This document shows positions 36,133 to 45,722 of a stretch of 64,000 nucleotides of DNA, piece by piece; the first letter of the stretch is position 1, and every line of letters begins with the position of its first letter. The notes beneath the pieces were generated by a model. That model was not told the DNA's origin. It did not search any database and saw nothing but the letters and a program-made list of their open reading frames with translations. This DNA is from Aquanectria penicillioides (lineage: Eukaryota; Ascomycota; Sordariomycetes; Hypocreales; Nectriaceae). The position numbers and the translations under genes are program-made. The stretch lies in contig PYIU01000007.1 of NCBI GenBank assembly GCA_003415625.1, positions 868,001 through 932,000 of the forward strand, written 5' to 3'.

Positions 36133-38082
36133 TTAAAAGAACCTCCATTTCGTCTTGTAATCTGGCGTGAGGTCCAAGTCGAGAATCAGCGCCCGCAACA
36201 ATTCGATAGGCATGGTATTGGCCTTCAGGACGAGGTCGTGAAACTCCTTCTCCTTGAGACGGCCTTGTTTTGAAACCTCTTGTCGCAGCTCATACAACTG
36301 CAGTGCTCCAATCATGTAGCCAACCTGGTACAGCGGCGGATACTCACCACTGAACGATCGCCTGACCTCGGCCTCGGCGTTTGATCGCTCGTGGCCTACC
36401 CAATCCACAAGCAAGTCGACACATTCCTGGGGAGTCATCTGACCAAGGTGAAACTTGAGCGAGAAGATGATGCGCGCACAGCGGTGCATTCGCCAGAACA
36501 GCGTTCCGATCCGGTCCTCGGGCGAAACGAAAAAGTTGCCCATCTCCCAAAACACTAGCTCCCAATACATGGCCCAGCCTTCGATGAAGAACGGGGTGCT
36601 AAACATGTGGCGATGGCTGTTGTGGCGCTTGCCCATGTAGAGCTGCAGTCTATGTCCTGGAATGAGTTCGTGGAAGGCTGTCGCGCGTGAAAAGTGCTTG
36701 TTGTTCCCTCTCATCACCATCTTTTTGAAGTCGTGGTCCATGTTCGCGGTCGGGTATGAGACGATGATGGACGGGCCGCCCAGGAAGAACGGCGAATCCC
36801 TTTGCCGCTCCGCAGACATCATAAACATTCGGTATGTCTCGTCCGAGATCTTCGGGACGGTTACTAGGTCGTGCTCCTGAACGAATTCCGAGGCCGAGCG
36901 AGCGAGCTGCATAACCAGTCGTGATTGCTCACCGGGAGGGACAACCTGATCCTTGACGTAATCAAGCGCCTTCTTCCAGTCGTCTTCGAAACCCAGTTCC
37001 TTTGACGCGATAATCATTTGTTCCTGGCACCACTTGTACTTATCCTCAGCAAGCTTGATCAATTCCTCGGGAGTATACGGGATCATCTCGGCCTCAAGCT
37101 CGACCAAAAGTCCATTTCGGCCAACCGGTTCGCCAATGATGTCATTTGTCGAACGGGGCTCCAGATCAATCAGCCGTGTCTGGACGGCGGAGATGTAATC
37201 CACGATGGTAGCCTCTGTTTCTTGCCAAGGCACCGTCACCCACCAGTCAAACATGGGATCGTACGAGGAATAAAAGCGGAAAAAGTCATGAAGATGACCG
37301 CGGAGTTGGCTGAGGATCAGACATGCTCTGTGTGCCGTCTCCCTGCTGGCGTGTAGTTGGCGTCGTTCAACCCTAAGCAGATTCTCGCACACTTGGCGTC
37401 TGATTGTGTTCAGCGCCTCGGCCGTCTTGTCTCCATCCATAAAATCCACCTCCTGTCGCGACTCGCACAAGGACACAATATTTGATGTAAAAGGCAGCAG
37501 CTCAATGGCCTCGTTCTGGGCCTCCCTGTTTAGATGCAAAATCCGCGCTTCTCTGTCTAGGAAATTCCGCAAGAGGAGGAAGTCCACCTTATCTTGCTGC
37601 GAGAGAGTTTCGAAGGGAAGTTTGAGAAGGGATTGAAGCTCATTTGCGTAGAATAACTCGAGTCTGTCGAATCGCCTTGCGGAGACGGTGATGTTGTAAA
37701 AGCCAAGCAAGTCCCGTCTATCGGCGCGGACTCGTCTTATGCGATCTTGAATTGATTCGGGTTCATCGTTGGCCGACTTGGCACCATCCGAAATGTCGAC
37801 CCACGTGCCGTCCATTTTTGACGCAAAGTCAACTGGCTGATGTTGGGACATGTTGGAATCCGGTGATGATAGAAGTGTCTCGTCGCCAGACAAATGATGC
37901 AGGATATGGACGTGGTGGACTCGGAGAAGAGGGGAAGGCCTGGGATCAGTGTCTTTTAAGCTCTGGTCGTCGGCGGCAGTTCCAAAACGCCTTGCCTTGC
38001 CGGGGTGGGCGAGGAGCGTCAGCTTCCCAATTGAGACATGCACGAGGGACAATTGATTCCGAGCGAATAAAAGCTTAAACAC
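36133..38082 (-). CDS. DUF885 family zinc peptidase-like protein
   Basis: Single exon, 649 residues from the first ATG. DUF885 proteins are thermolysin-clan-like metallopeptidases. The expected motif is present: HELIPGH at residues 471-477, with E501 in the following EGWAMYWE as the probable third zinc ligand. Other family marks are HFSRATAFHE before the motif, RHMFSTPFFIEGW after it, and the C-terminal TPDYKTKWRF. The upstream ATG opens a 77-residue leader (MFKLLFARNQ...KARRFGTAADD), basic at first, that could be a mitochondrial presequence. A second ATG at 37851 (MSQHQPVDFA) gives a 572-residue cytosolic form beginning near the conserved part, and I cannot decide between them. The substrate is unknown. 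Confidence 0.9.
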   Translation of the reverse strand: MFKLLFARNQLSLVHVSIGKLTLLAHPGKARRFGTAADDQSLKDTDPRPSPLLRVHHVHILHHLSGDETLLSSPDSNMSQHQPVDFASKMDGTWVDISDGAKSANDEPESIQDRIRRVRADRRDLLGFYNITVSARRFDRLELFYANELQSLLKLPFETLSQQDKVDFLLLRNFLDREARILHLNREAQNEAIELLPFTSNIVSLCESRQEVDFMDGDKTAEALNTIRRQVCENLLRVERRQLHASRETAHRACLILSQLRGHLHDFFRFYSSYDPMFDWWVTVPWQETEATIVDYISAVQTRLIDLEPRSTNDIIGEPVGRNGLLVELEAEMIPYTPEELIKLAEDKYKWCQEQMIIASKELGFEDDWKKALDYVKDQVVPPGEQSRLVMQLARSASEFVQEHDLVTVPKISDETYRMFMMSAERQRDSPFFLGGPSIIVSYPTANMDHDFKKMVMRGNNKHFSRATAFHELIPGHRLQLYMGKRHNSHRHMFSTPFFIEGWAMYWELVFWEMGNFFVSPEDRIGTLFWRMHRCARIIFSLKFHLGQMTPQECVDLLVDWVGHERSNAEAEVRRSFSGEYPPLYQVGYMIGALQLYELRQEVSKQGRLKEKEFHDLVLKANTMPIELLRALILDLDLTPDYKTKWRFF

Positions 38083-38652
38083 GAATGTAAATCATGCGGT
38101 TCTCCAGAATTGATTAGGAAGCCGGTATTTCCTTGCATGTGTGCTGATAAGCCTCCCTGACCCTGGTTGTCTGCCTTGGCGGGGAACTTCTAAGTCTAGG
38201 CACGACTCTGGTGCCTGCATGAGAACTAATATCTAGTAGCGAATCCAAAACCGCGATCGGCAGAATAGACACGAACAATGCCACGATTCCTAAAGCATAG
38301 CCAGACTTTCAGCCTGGTCCGAAAGGTAGGAAACGGCTGCTAATGCACGTTCTTGGAACACAGCCCCGTTATAGTGGGGCCATCAAGAGAGGGAGAGTCA
38401 TACAAGTTACCTTTCTCTTATGAAACCATTGTTGACCAGATTGACGCTTTGCATGGCTTCATCGATAGCCATTGCCATGATACTTGGCGAACAAAGAGAG
38501 ATACCGAGATCGAATGGCTCGCACAAATCAGCTGTGCTGCCTCGGCTGCCAAACCCCACAAACACCTCCACGGCGGGCGCCTTGTGTATGAGTACGCATG
38601 TCAATTTCGAATTATCCCAAATCTACATACTTTGTTGTAGATTTCATATTTC
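38083..38652. other. Intergenic region
   Basis: Lies between two minus-strand genes; it should hold the DUF885 promoter and the 3' UTR of the STAND-N protein. No gene was recognised; ORFs on the + strand continue into shadows of the neighbouring gene. Confidence 0.45.
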
Positions 38653-40311
38653 CTATGTTCTGTTTCGTTGTGCTGAATCTATAGCCGCTGCACCTGCGGC
38701 TGCTGTCAAAACTCTCTTCCCCTTCTCGCCACCCCAACTGCCCGGTTCCTTTGATACGCGAAATGCCTCCGTAGCCCCGGCAATCAAGGACGCCACTGCA
38801 GCCTTTTGAATTTTTGTGGATGCCTCAGACCGCCTGGGTTCGTCCCGTATTGGGCTTTCGCTTCGTCTCGCAGCCCTGCGCCTATATCCTTCATCAAACT
38901 GCTGTCTGCCCAGTGACGTGCCATATCCGTCCTCTCGCCCAGCATCTTCTCTTCTCGGATAGTTCCTTGGCTTTCTGTCTGGTGAGCTATCTGATTCGTC
39001 ACTTATTCTCGCGTCGCGTGGTTGTTTCTGTCGTCCGGGGTTGCGATCTGAGTGTGTCGCATCCCTCTGTGAACGTGAGTGAGCATAAAAACTGGCCTGG
39101 AATCTCTCATTCGTATTTCCTTGTCTGGGACCTTTCTGAGACTCATTCTGGACACCGCTCCCAGGGATTCCTCCTGTGCTAGAATAAGGGCTTGATCTCG
39201 GCCTGGAACGATCCGCCGAGTTTTCTCTGCTCACGTCCCTGCTACGACTCGATCGGTACTCAGGCTTCAAGCCGAAGTCGATACTTTCCTTCAATCGATA
39301 GTCGGGGGAATTGCGCTGTGGTTCACGCGGACTTGACGGAATTTCCTCTGATGTCTCTTTAATCTCGCGCCAACTTAGGTGAGTCCAGTCATAGAGTAGA
39401 TCGTCAACCACTTGGGCTGCGAGGGGTCTTCGAGCCACCACAATATCCGAACCCTGAGGGTTGTGCAAGACAAGGGCATTGTTGTCACTTGGTACAGGCC
39501 CTGATTCGGGTTTCGTGTTTCTCTCTGCTGTGCGTGAGAAAACAATGTTGTAGACCCATAAAGCCATGTCATCGGAATTCCTCCTTGAGGGTAGTTGAAT
39601 AGCATTCCCACCGGGGCTTTCCTCTCTCTCGAATCTAGAATCAGGCGATGATGTGCGTATTTCCGGTGCGGTTCCAGTTGTATTTTCGATTCGCGGTCGG
39701 GCTGAGTCTTGCGGCTTCCTCTCAGCCCTTTGCTCCACCAACTTTGGGCGAAGAGCTGCCGTGTCTTCTGAATCGTTGACTTGGGTCAAGTCCAGCAGCG
39801 ATTCATGTGCTGCTTTCACGAGATTTTCTGCTTGTCTTCTCAATTTGGCCCTTGCATACTTCGTCGCCTGCTTTTCCTTGCTTCTAGCCATTCTCTTCTG
39901 TTGAATAGCAAGCAAAAGTGTCGTGCAAACAAGCTGGACAGTGCTCTTTTGGGCCTCAATCTTGTTTACCAAATCCTTCATCTTCGTCTTGCGGAACACC
40001 CACTTCACTCTCCCAAACCCAGACTCTCCCCGCTCGATAAGCTCCCAAACTTCATCGTGGACGTACTCAATTTGACTTATTGCTGAGATAACGGATCTTC
40101 GCAATCGTTTGGAGTAGATTTCTTGGCCATCATCAAGCACTTCGATGAGCTGGTCAAGAATGATGGATAGATCTTGGACTCCTCTCGCGATCGAGGTAAT
40201 TTCTTTTGGTGCGTTTCTGTAGGTATCTATTGTATCAAATATGACATTCGCCAATGATACACCGGCAGTGGCAACGCCGGCGACGCCAGCAATTATTGAT
40301 AATGGGTCCAT
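38653..40311 (-). CDS. Fungal STAND N-terminal-domain protein without NTPase
   Basis: Intronless, 552 residues. Residues 1-170 match the fungal N-terminal domain found in front of STAND/NLR-like proteins: a hydrophobic start (MDPLSIIAGVAGVATAGVSL), then YRNAPKEITSIARGVQDLSIILDQL and helices rich in Lys/Arg. No NACHT/NB-ARC P-loop, ankyrin, WD or TPR part follows. Instead there is a 330-residue disordered Arg/Ser/Glu/Pro region (SRSRDVSRENSADRSRPRSS), then a short conserved-looking C-terminal module (KAAVASLIAGATEAF, KEPGSWGGEKGKRVLTAAAGAAAID) rich in Gly/Ala. Similar proteins are frequent in filamentous fungi and are often linked, by inference, to nonself or stress responses. The function is unknown. 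Confidence 0.88.
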   Translation of the reverse strand: MDPLSIIAGVAGVATAGVSLANVIFDTIDTYRNAPKEITSIARGVQDLSIILDQLIEVLDDGQEIYSKRLRRSVISAISQIEYVHDEVWELIERGESGFGRVKWVFRKTKMKDLVNKIEAQKSTVQLVCTTLLLAIQQKRMARSKEKQATKYARAKLRRQAENLVKAAHESLLDLTQVNDSEDTAALRPKLVEQRAERKPQDSARPRIENTTGTAPEIRTSSPDSRFEREESPGGNAIQLPSRRNSDDMALWVYNIVFSRTAERNTKPESGPVPSDNNALVLHNPQGSDIVVARRPLAAQVVDDLLYDWTHLSWREIKETSEEIPSSPREPQRNSPDYRLKESIDFGLKPEYRSSRSRDVSRENSADRSRPRSSPYSSTGGIPGSGVQNESQKGPRQGNTNERFQASFYAHSRSQRDATHSDRNPGRQKQPRDARISDESDSSPDRKPRNYPRREDAGREDGYGTSLGRQQFDEGYRRRAARRSESPIRDEPRRSEASTKIQKAAVASLIAGATEAFRVSKEPGSWGGEKGKRVLTAAAGAAAIDSAQRNRT

Positions 40312-41564
40312 GGGATCACAGTCGTGGAAAAATGGCAGGGTTGGCCCAAGCCAGAAAGTGCGTGGTTTTGCGACGTAAATAAATATGTAGTTTCCGGGAC
40401 GGATCGAGGCAAGATAAGCATGTGACGTTACTATGAGGCTTTCAGCCGTTCATCAATACTTGGTATTCTTCCAGCACAGCCCCATTATTGTAGGTGGTTA
40501 GCTACTGATGGTGGTGGCAACCTCATGAGCTCCCTCCTGAAAAATGGCAATGAAATAGCGGTACATACAACAATTTTATTGTAAATCCTCTTCTATGGCC
40601 TCTTATTTTCTTTACATTTTCATTTTTTCCTTGTCTCTTCAAGAGAAGGAGGATCACAGTATTGAGTAGTCTTGTCTCTTGGCTTTGAGTTGACGCCACG
40701 GGCTGGCACCGCTCTACTCGTATAGAGACCAGAACTTCATACTTCAAATCCGCATCGAAGCATTACCCATGATTAAATGGACCTGAATGCCGCGTTACTT
40801 CAATTCCATATTGGATGCTTTTGAGTAAGCATGTCCAAAGATGGGTGGAAAAGCCACCTGAGAGGCGCTGAAAATCGAAGGCCAGACCCCACCATGTCAG
40901 CCGAGGCTGAATCATTACTGTTAGATGGCGAAAGTCTCGCTCTACACTGGCAAATGAGGAAGGATACCGAAACACGGGTATGAAGATGGTTTCCAATTTG
41001 TAACTCTTATTCATCTTGGAATATTGATTAATGAATTATGGTGTTACTCATTGTGTGATCAAGCATGAACGATGGGAAATACAATGGCGGGGCTGTGTTG
41101 GGCTATAACCCGCAAGTCAGAACCGCGGTGACCTGACAAACATGATACCTCACAGCTCAGAAATTCACCAAAAGTTGAAGGATTTCTGTCGATTATCACT
41201 GTAGGTATTTCCATTGGTAACTTAAATAGCGATACTGAAGAGGCCTTGCAAAAGACAAAGGGAAAAGAAGGAGGGCGGCAGCTCGCATGCACTGCCTCGT
41301 GAACCAGATGCCTCGTTTTGCTGCGCCCTGGTGGGCACTGGCGCTAGTCAACCACTCCAACCAGGTTCGCGGCATAGCTTGGAAAGAAATTACGAGCAAA
41401 AGTAGCAGGCACCAGACCAAATGAAGTAGTTGGAGAGAAAGAATGATTTGATGCTGACGAGAGACATGTATCCATCTCACAGTATTATCACAGCACTGTA
41501 GCAAATTTGCAAAAATTGCAAAAAAGAAAGCACTTCTCAATCTTGAATCAGTGAATATAGGAAC
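40312..41564. other. Intergenic region
   Basis: AT-richer, gene-free DNA between the STAND-N gene and the tRNA. A short T run (TTTTTT on the tRNA strand, around 41520-41526) about 40 bp downstream of the tRNA may help RNA polymerase III termination. Nothing else was recognised. Confidence 0.5.
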
Positions 41565-41647
41565 AGCCCGATGCGGGGGTCGAACCCGCAACCTTGAGAT
41601 CGCGTACTCGTAAGAGTCTCACGCTCTACCGATTGAGCTAACCGGGC
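41565..41647 (-). tRNA. tRNA-Lys(CTT): tRNA-Lys(CTT) with a 10-nt intron
   Basis: On the minus strand a complete cloverleaf can be drawn. The acceptor strands GCCCGGT and ATCGGGC pair with one G-T, and the D-arm is GCTC/GAGC. The anticodon stem TGAGA/TCTCA surrounds a loop that starts CT-CTT-A, and the T-arm is GCGGG-TTCGACC-CCCGC. The anticodon loop is 17 nt instead of 7, so a 10-nt intron lies 3' of position 37, its canonical place. The discriminator base is T, as in yeast tRNA-Lys(CTT). B box GGTTCGACC and A box TAGCTCAATCGG are present. Confidence 0.96.
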
Positions 41648-42312
41648 GTGCTTCGCCCGGGCATCAAGCCCGATTGTTGAGTGTGAGCTGCCGTATTTTC
41701 ATAGATGTTCCTACCTGCGGATGTACAATGAATGAGACGCCAATATACATAATTTACCCCTGCTTGGGAGGAGAGACATGGGGTAGAGAAGCCCCTCTCA
41801 TGACTGCTCTGTGTTGCCGCCAAGTTGCGGGTACCTCGAAAAGTACAGATGCAATGAGCTACCCAACAATTATTCCAGATCAACATTGTTCGAGATTTTT
41901 ATTTACCAAGCCTTGTTCATCGTTTGCCCTTCCCCAAGTGAACCGCTTCCCAGGTACCAGGGTATTGAAGACGGCCGTTTACGTCTGCTCGCGTGTTGTC
42001 CAGTGTGTATTCTCGCTAGCCATCCATTCCCCAAGCGCTGTCATTTAGCGGATACATCACTAATCCGGGATCGCCCCAGACGCCGCTCCCCCTAAAATCC
42101 CACGGTGTGTCACCCCCAACACCGCTGACCCCGCCTGCTTGGGTCTTGTGGGGCTGTGTTTCATGATGGCAGCCGCAAGCAGCCGGCGAAGCTCCAGCTG
42201 CGTCATTGCGCTCTCTCCCTCCTCTCTTCCTGTTGTCCTTTGGGCTGCTCAACCTCAGTTGCGCGTGCGCAGTGCTTCGTGACATGCTTTCTGCGCCGCA
42301 ACATCGGCCGCC
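41648..42312. other. Intergenic region
   Basis: Upstream flank of the tRNA and promoter/leader of the ankyrin gene. From about 42190 it is CT-rich (CTCTCTCCCTCCTCTCTTCC), typical of a fungal transcription start region. No other gene was seen. Confidence 0.5.
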
Positions 42313-43099
42313 ATGACATCTCGTCCACCATGTGAGTCCTGCTTCCTGCTGATCGTCTCCTCAAGCCGTTCAAGCTAACAGATCGCGCCACAGGATTGAG
42401 CCGTCGATCCGTATCCGCCGGGCCATCCACGCCAACGATGCCACCCTCCTCCGTCGCATCCTGAAGTCTCATCCCTCTCTCATTCACAATCCAGATTCCA
42501 CTCCCTCTGGCTTATCCAACTCGAACCTGCACCTCGCTGCGTCTCTCGGCCACCGCGATATCTGCGCGGTGCTCCTCAAAGCCGGCCATGAAGACCCGTG
42601 TCCCGCCCTCAATGAGAACCACCAAACGGCCTTGATGCTTGCAGCCGGCGCTGGCCATACCGAAGTTGTCCACCTTCTGTGCGAAAAAGACAAGAGCTGC
42701 ATCCTCCGTCGGGACATACGTGGTCGTGATGCCGTCATGGAAGCCAGTTTGGGTGGCTATGACACCATTCTCCAACTACTCTTAACCTACGTTCCTGGTG
42801 GACCTTATGATGCAGTACGCCGTGCCGATGTCGAGGGAAACACGGCGCTACACTTTGCCAGCGGCAATGGAAACCTCTTGGTGCTGCGTACGCTATTGGC
42901 TGCGGGCGCGGACGTGGAGAAGCGCAACATTTGGAACTGGACGCCCGCTGCTTATAGCGCCACGGTCCAAGCGGAAGTTTACCTGAAGGGATTGGTCACC
43001 GAGGTTGGTAAGAGGAAGCAGTTGAAGAGAGAGGCTGAGGCAGCAGCAAAGAAAGGTGGTGCTGTTCGCGTCGTCGAAGCGAATAGCGATGATGAATGA
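42313..43099 (+). CDS. Ankyrin-repeat protein; first exon junction off by one base
   Basis: The body is clear: from ATTGAGCCG at 42395 to the stop at 43099 one frame codes about 234 residues with four ankyrin repeats (NSNLHLAASLGHRDICAVLLKAG, QTALMLAAGAGHTEVVHLL, GRDAVMEASLGGYD, GNTALHFASGNGNLLVLRTLLAAGAD). It ends in a Lys/Ala-rich helix and an acidic tail (ANSDDE). The expected start is MTSRPP at 42313, with an intron GTGAGT...CCACAG (42332-42393, branch GCTAAC). Canonical splicing of the given bases leaves one base too few and makes TGA at once. One extra G at the donor (ATGGTGAGT) would restore W-IEPS. The cause is a one-base loss in gene or assembly, or a different start. Likely a protein-binding adaptor. 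Confidence 0.7.
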
Positions 43100-43917
43100 G
43101 CTTGTGAGTTGTTGCCTCAACGTGAGGGCTTAGGCAGGGAAATTTAGAATTCTTGGAGCAATGTGCTATCCAAGCAGATTTGTATGATCTAGATGAGTGC
43201 CGATTTGAAGCAGACTACATATCATAGTCTGCGTGGTGTCTTACCCTTGGCACCTTGATCAGACACTCATCTGAAACCGTCACGATATTATGGGAAAGTT
43301 TTCGCTGCAGCGCGGCACTGCATTAGCCTTGAATTTACTGGTTCGCGTTATTTCCTCATACCTTGTTCATCTCTTTATTGAAACATGGCATATTCAGATG
43401 CCCCTGTGCAGTATTTTCTCCTCGAGGCGGCAGTTGACCTCAATGAGAAGTGCGGACGATGTGCAGAGATTAACAGTTTGAATACCCCCGCTCAATTACC
43501 AGTGGTCCAACTGATCATTACTACCCGGTGCTTATGGAGCAACTTCTCATCCATCTAGCAATTTACTGACCATCATTTCCCGATAGGCATGATAGGGCGA
43601 GACTGATGCACACACTGCTGCGTGTGACGACTAGCTCAGTGTCGTCCAGTGCCACTACGAGCTGTGCCACTTCCAAGACTTGATTCACTTCCTCGCATCT
43701 CAACAGAATCTTCCGATCATGTGGAGTCACCGGGGATGTACCAGGTGAATCGCAGTCGCAAACCTTCATTTCGTTCGACAAGTGTGATCGGAAAGATCAG
43801 GACATCACCGCCTTGGGCTCACCTTACCAGACCTCATGACTGGATACAAATCCTTGAATCATTCTAGAGCCGGCAACTACTTTATCACACCGTCGCCATG
43901 ATTCTCTCTTCTTCACA
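43100..43917. other. Intergenic region
   Basis: Gene-free; holds the 3' UTR of the ankyrin gene and the promoter of the next gene. No features were recognised. Confidence 0.45.
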
Positions 43918-44652
43918 ATGCAGCTACCCTCTCATGCTACCCTGCTGTCAGGTCATCGCTGTGTCTTCAAATATCTCGAGATAGTACAAAACAGATCTCA
44001 TCCATTGAGTATAGAGAACTTCATGTCCAGCACGGCGACACCGAGCCTCAGGACCATCGAGGTTGAAGCTGGTGTCCTTCCGCCACCTGCAACGAAACTT
44101 GTCATAACCCAGCACCTAAGGGCAACTGGCGATCCACCGTTCTGGGCTTGGATCATTGTGGGAGCTTTCCTCGACGAGAACGAGACCGTTATTTGGAGCA
44201 CCGAGATCTTTGTTGGACATCTCGATATCGAGCTTGAATCTGACGAAGAAAGTGAGGCATCGGAGAGCAGTGACTCAGAGACGCAGAGTGAGTGGCAAAA
44301 TATCGAGGAACTAGATTCAGCACAAAGTAAGTTTCTGATTCCATGAGACCCACCAACTTTGCATTCATGGAGTGCAATTATGGTCTATATATTATGTCCT
44401 TTACATCCGTACTCAGCATGCCCAGATATCTGCTCCTCCGACTCTCCGCAACTTCAAACCGACCATTCGAACTTCTATTTTCAAGACCATTTCCAATCTA
44501 ACCAGACCATTCTTCAACAGCCGTCGACGTCCGCGATACTCCCACCAACCAGTTGGGATCCCGTTCGTCAAGGTCCTGTCCCTGGATATTGGCACGCTTC
44601 ATTCAACCCGACCCTCCGTCGTTGGGTTCACACCTGGCAACCATTCTGCTAA
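43918..44652 (+). CDS. Conserved unknown protein with acidic middle
   Basis: Two exons, 43918-44326 and 44417-44652, join over a GTAAGT...ACTCAG intron in frame, giving 214 residues (179 if the ATG at 44023 is used). The N-terminal part has a beta-rich pattern (IEVEAGVLPPPATKLVITQHL, PFWAWIIVGAFLDENETVIWSTEIFVGHLDIEL). An acidic Ser/Glu stretch follows, then a Gln/Ser/Pro-rich exon 2 ending YWHASFNPTLRRWVHTWQPFC. No known family was recognised. The splice junction is supported because exon 2 is coding-like only in the joined frame. Its stop lies 49 bp from the next ATG, unusually close for fungi, so the two could share a transcript. Confidence 0.6.
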
Positions 44653-44701
44653 GTTCCACACTTCACTTATCTTTTCCCTTCTCTGAACTCTTGCCTCCAT
44701 T

Positions 44702-45442
44702 ATGCCTCCTGGCTGGAATCCCGTCTCGGGGCGAGATCCCACAGGAGCTCTCCCAGCCCTTGCACCAGCCGGCGCACCGCTTCCGACCCAGGGTCAGCCC
44801 TACATCCCTCACGTTGGAGGACCTGGCTATAACTTTGGTACAGCACTTCCGACTCATGCATACGCTCAGTTTACTCCCATGGGACAAGTTCCGATGTCCG
44901 CCGTTTACAACTACCCCCTTCAAGCTGTGCCCGCAGCTGGGTTCCAAACCCAGCACACATTTTCGACTCAGCCCAATGGTGCTGGCAACATGCTGTCAAG
45001 GCAGCCTCAAGCGTGCCCGAATATTGATCCCGAGATGCCTGCCGCTCAGTTGACAAACTCTTCGGGTGGCGTGGGCTGCGAACCAGGATACAACTATTTC
45101 TTCCCAGCAGAGACCACCAAGGTGCATGTGTTCAAGAGCAGCAGCCCGCCATGGACTCTGCCGTCGAACTCTCAGATCCCCTTTGTCGCAGCCCATGTAC
45201 CCTGCCAAACTACGTTCGGGGAATTGCTCAAGGGATTCGGATGTTACAATCCCACTCCGAAAAAGAACAAATGCTTCGAGATTGTCAGCGGCGGGAACGG
45301 GAAGTGGTACAAGGGATGGACTTTCAGTGGAGACGACAAAGATGTCTTGAAGCAACCGATCAAGAGCGTTGGCTGGGATAGTTCGAGGACAGGCCACCCT
45401 GATGAGAAGCCAGTGGTATGTTTGTGGTTCTGCAAGAACTGA
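44702..45442 (+). CDS. Conserved fungal hypothetical protein
   Basis: Intronless, 246 residues. The first half is Pro/Gly/Gln/Ala-rich and probably disordered. The second half, from about residue 125, is a compact domain: PGYNYFFPAETTKVHVFKSS, PPWTLP, ETHVPC-like FVAAHVPCQTTFGELLKGFGC, KNKCFEIVSGGNGKWYKGWTFSGDDK, and VGWDSSRTGHPDEKPVVCLWFCKN. This domain recurs in filamentous-fungal proteins of unknown function, by my recognition of the pattern only. There is no signal peptide or membrane helix. It starts 49 bp after the preceding stop codon, so its promoter or leader lies within the neighbour, or both belong to one mis-split gene. Confidence 0.78.
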   Translation: MPPGWNPVSGRDPTGALPALAPAGAPLPTQGQPYIPHVGGPGYNFGTALPTHAYAQFTPMGQVPMSAVYNYPLQAVPAAGFQTQHTFSTQPNGAGNMLSRQPQACPNIDPEMPAAQLTNSSGGVGCEPGYNYFFPAETTKVHVFKSSSPPWTLPSNSQIPFVAAHVPCQTTFGELLKGFGCYNPTPKKNKCFEIVSGGNGKWYKGWTFSGDDKDVLKQPIKSVGWDSSRTGHPDEKPVVCLWFCKN

Positions 45443-45722
45443 ATGGGCCCCCTCCAGGTCTGGCGTAACATAATTTTGGCTTTTGACAGGAATATGATAG
45501 CTATTGGAGGCAGGTGCTCTAGCAGATGATGTTTCGGGAACTAGGGATAAATTGTAAATGTCTTTTACGACATTGGGACATGGAGAATGATCATCAAGTC
45601 TAAGGAAGGATATGGTACCGGTATTTATCTCTCAGTAGGATCGAGCCACTTTGACAATTCTTTACAATATGACGAGAGCAAGCCTCAACCATGACCATAT
45701 AGCCCAGAAATCAGAGCTGATT

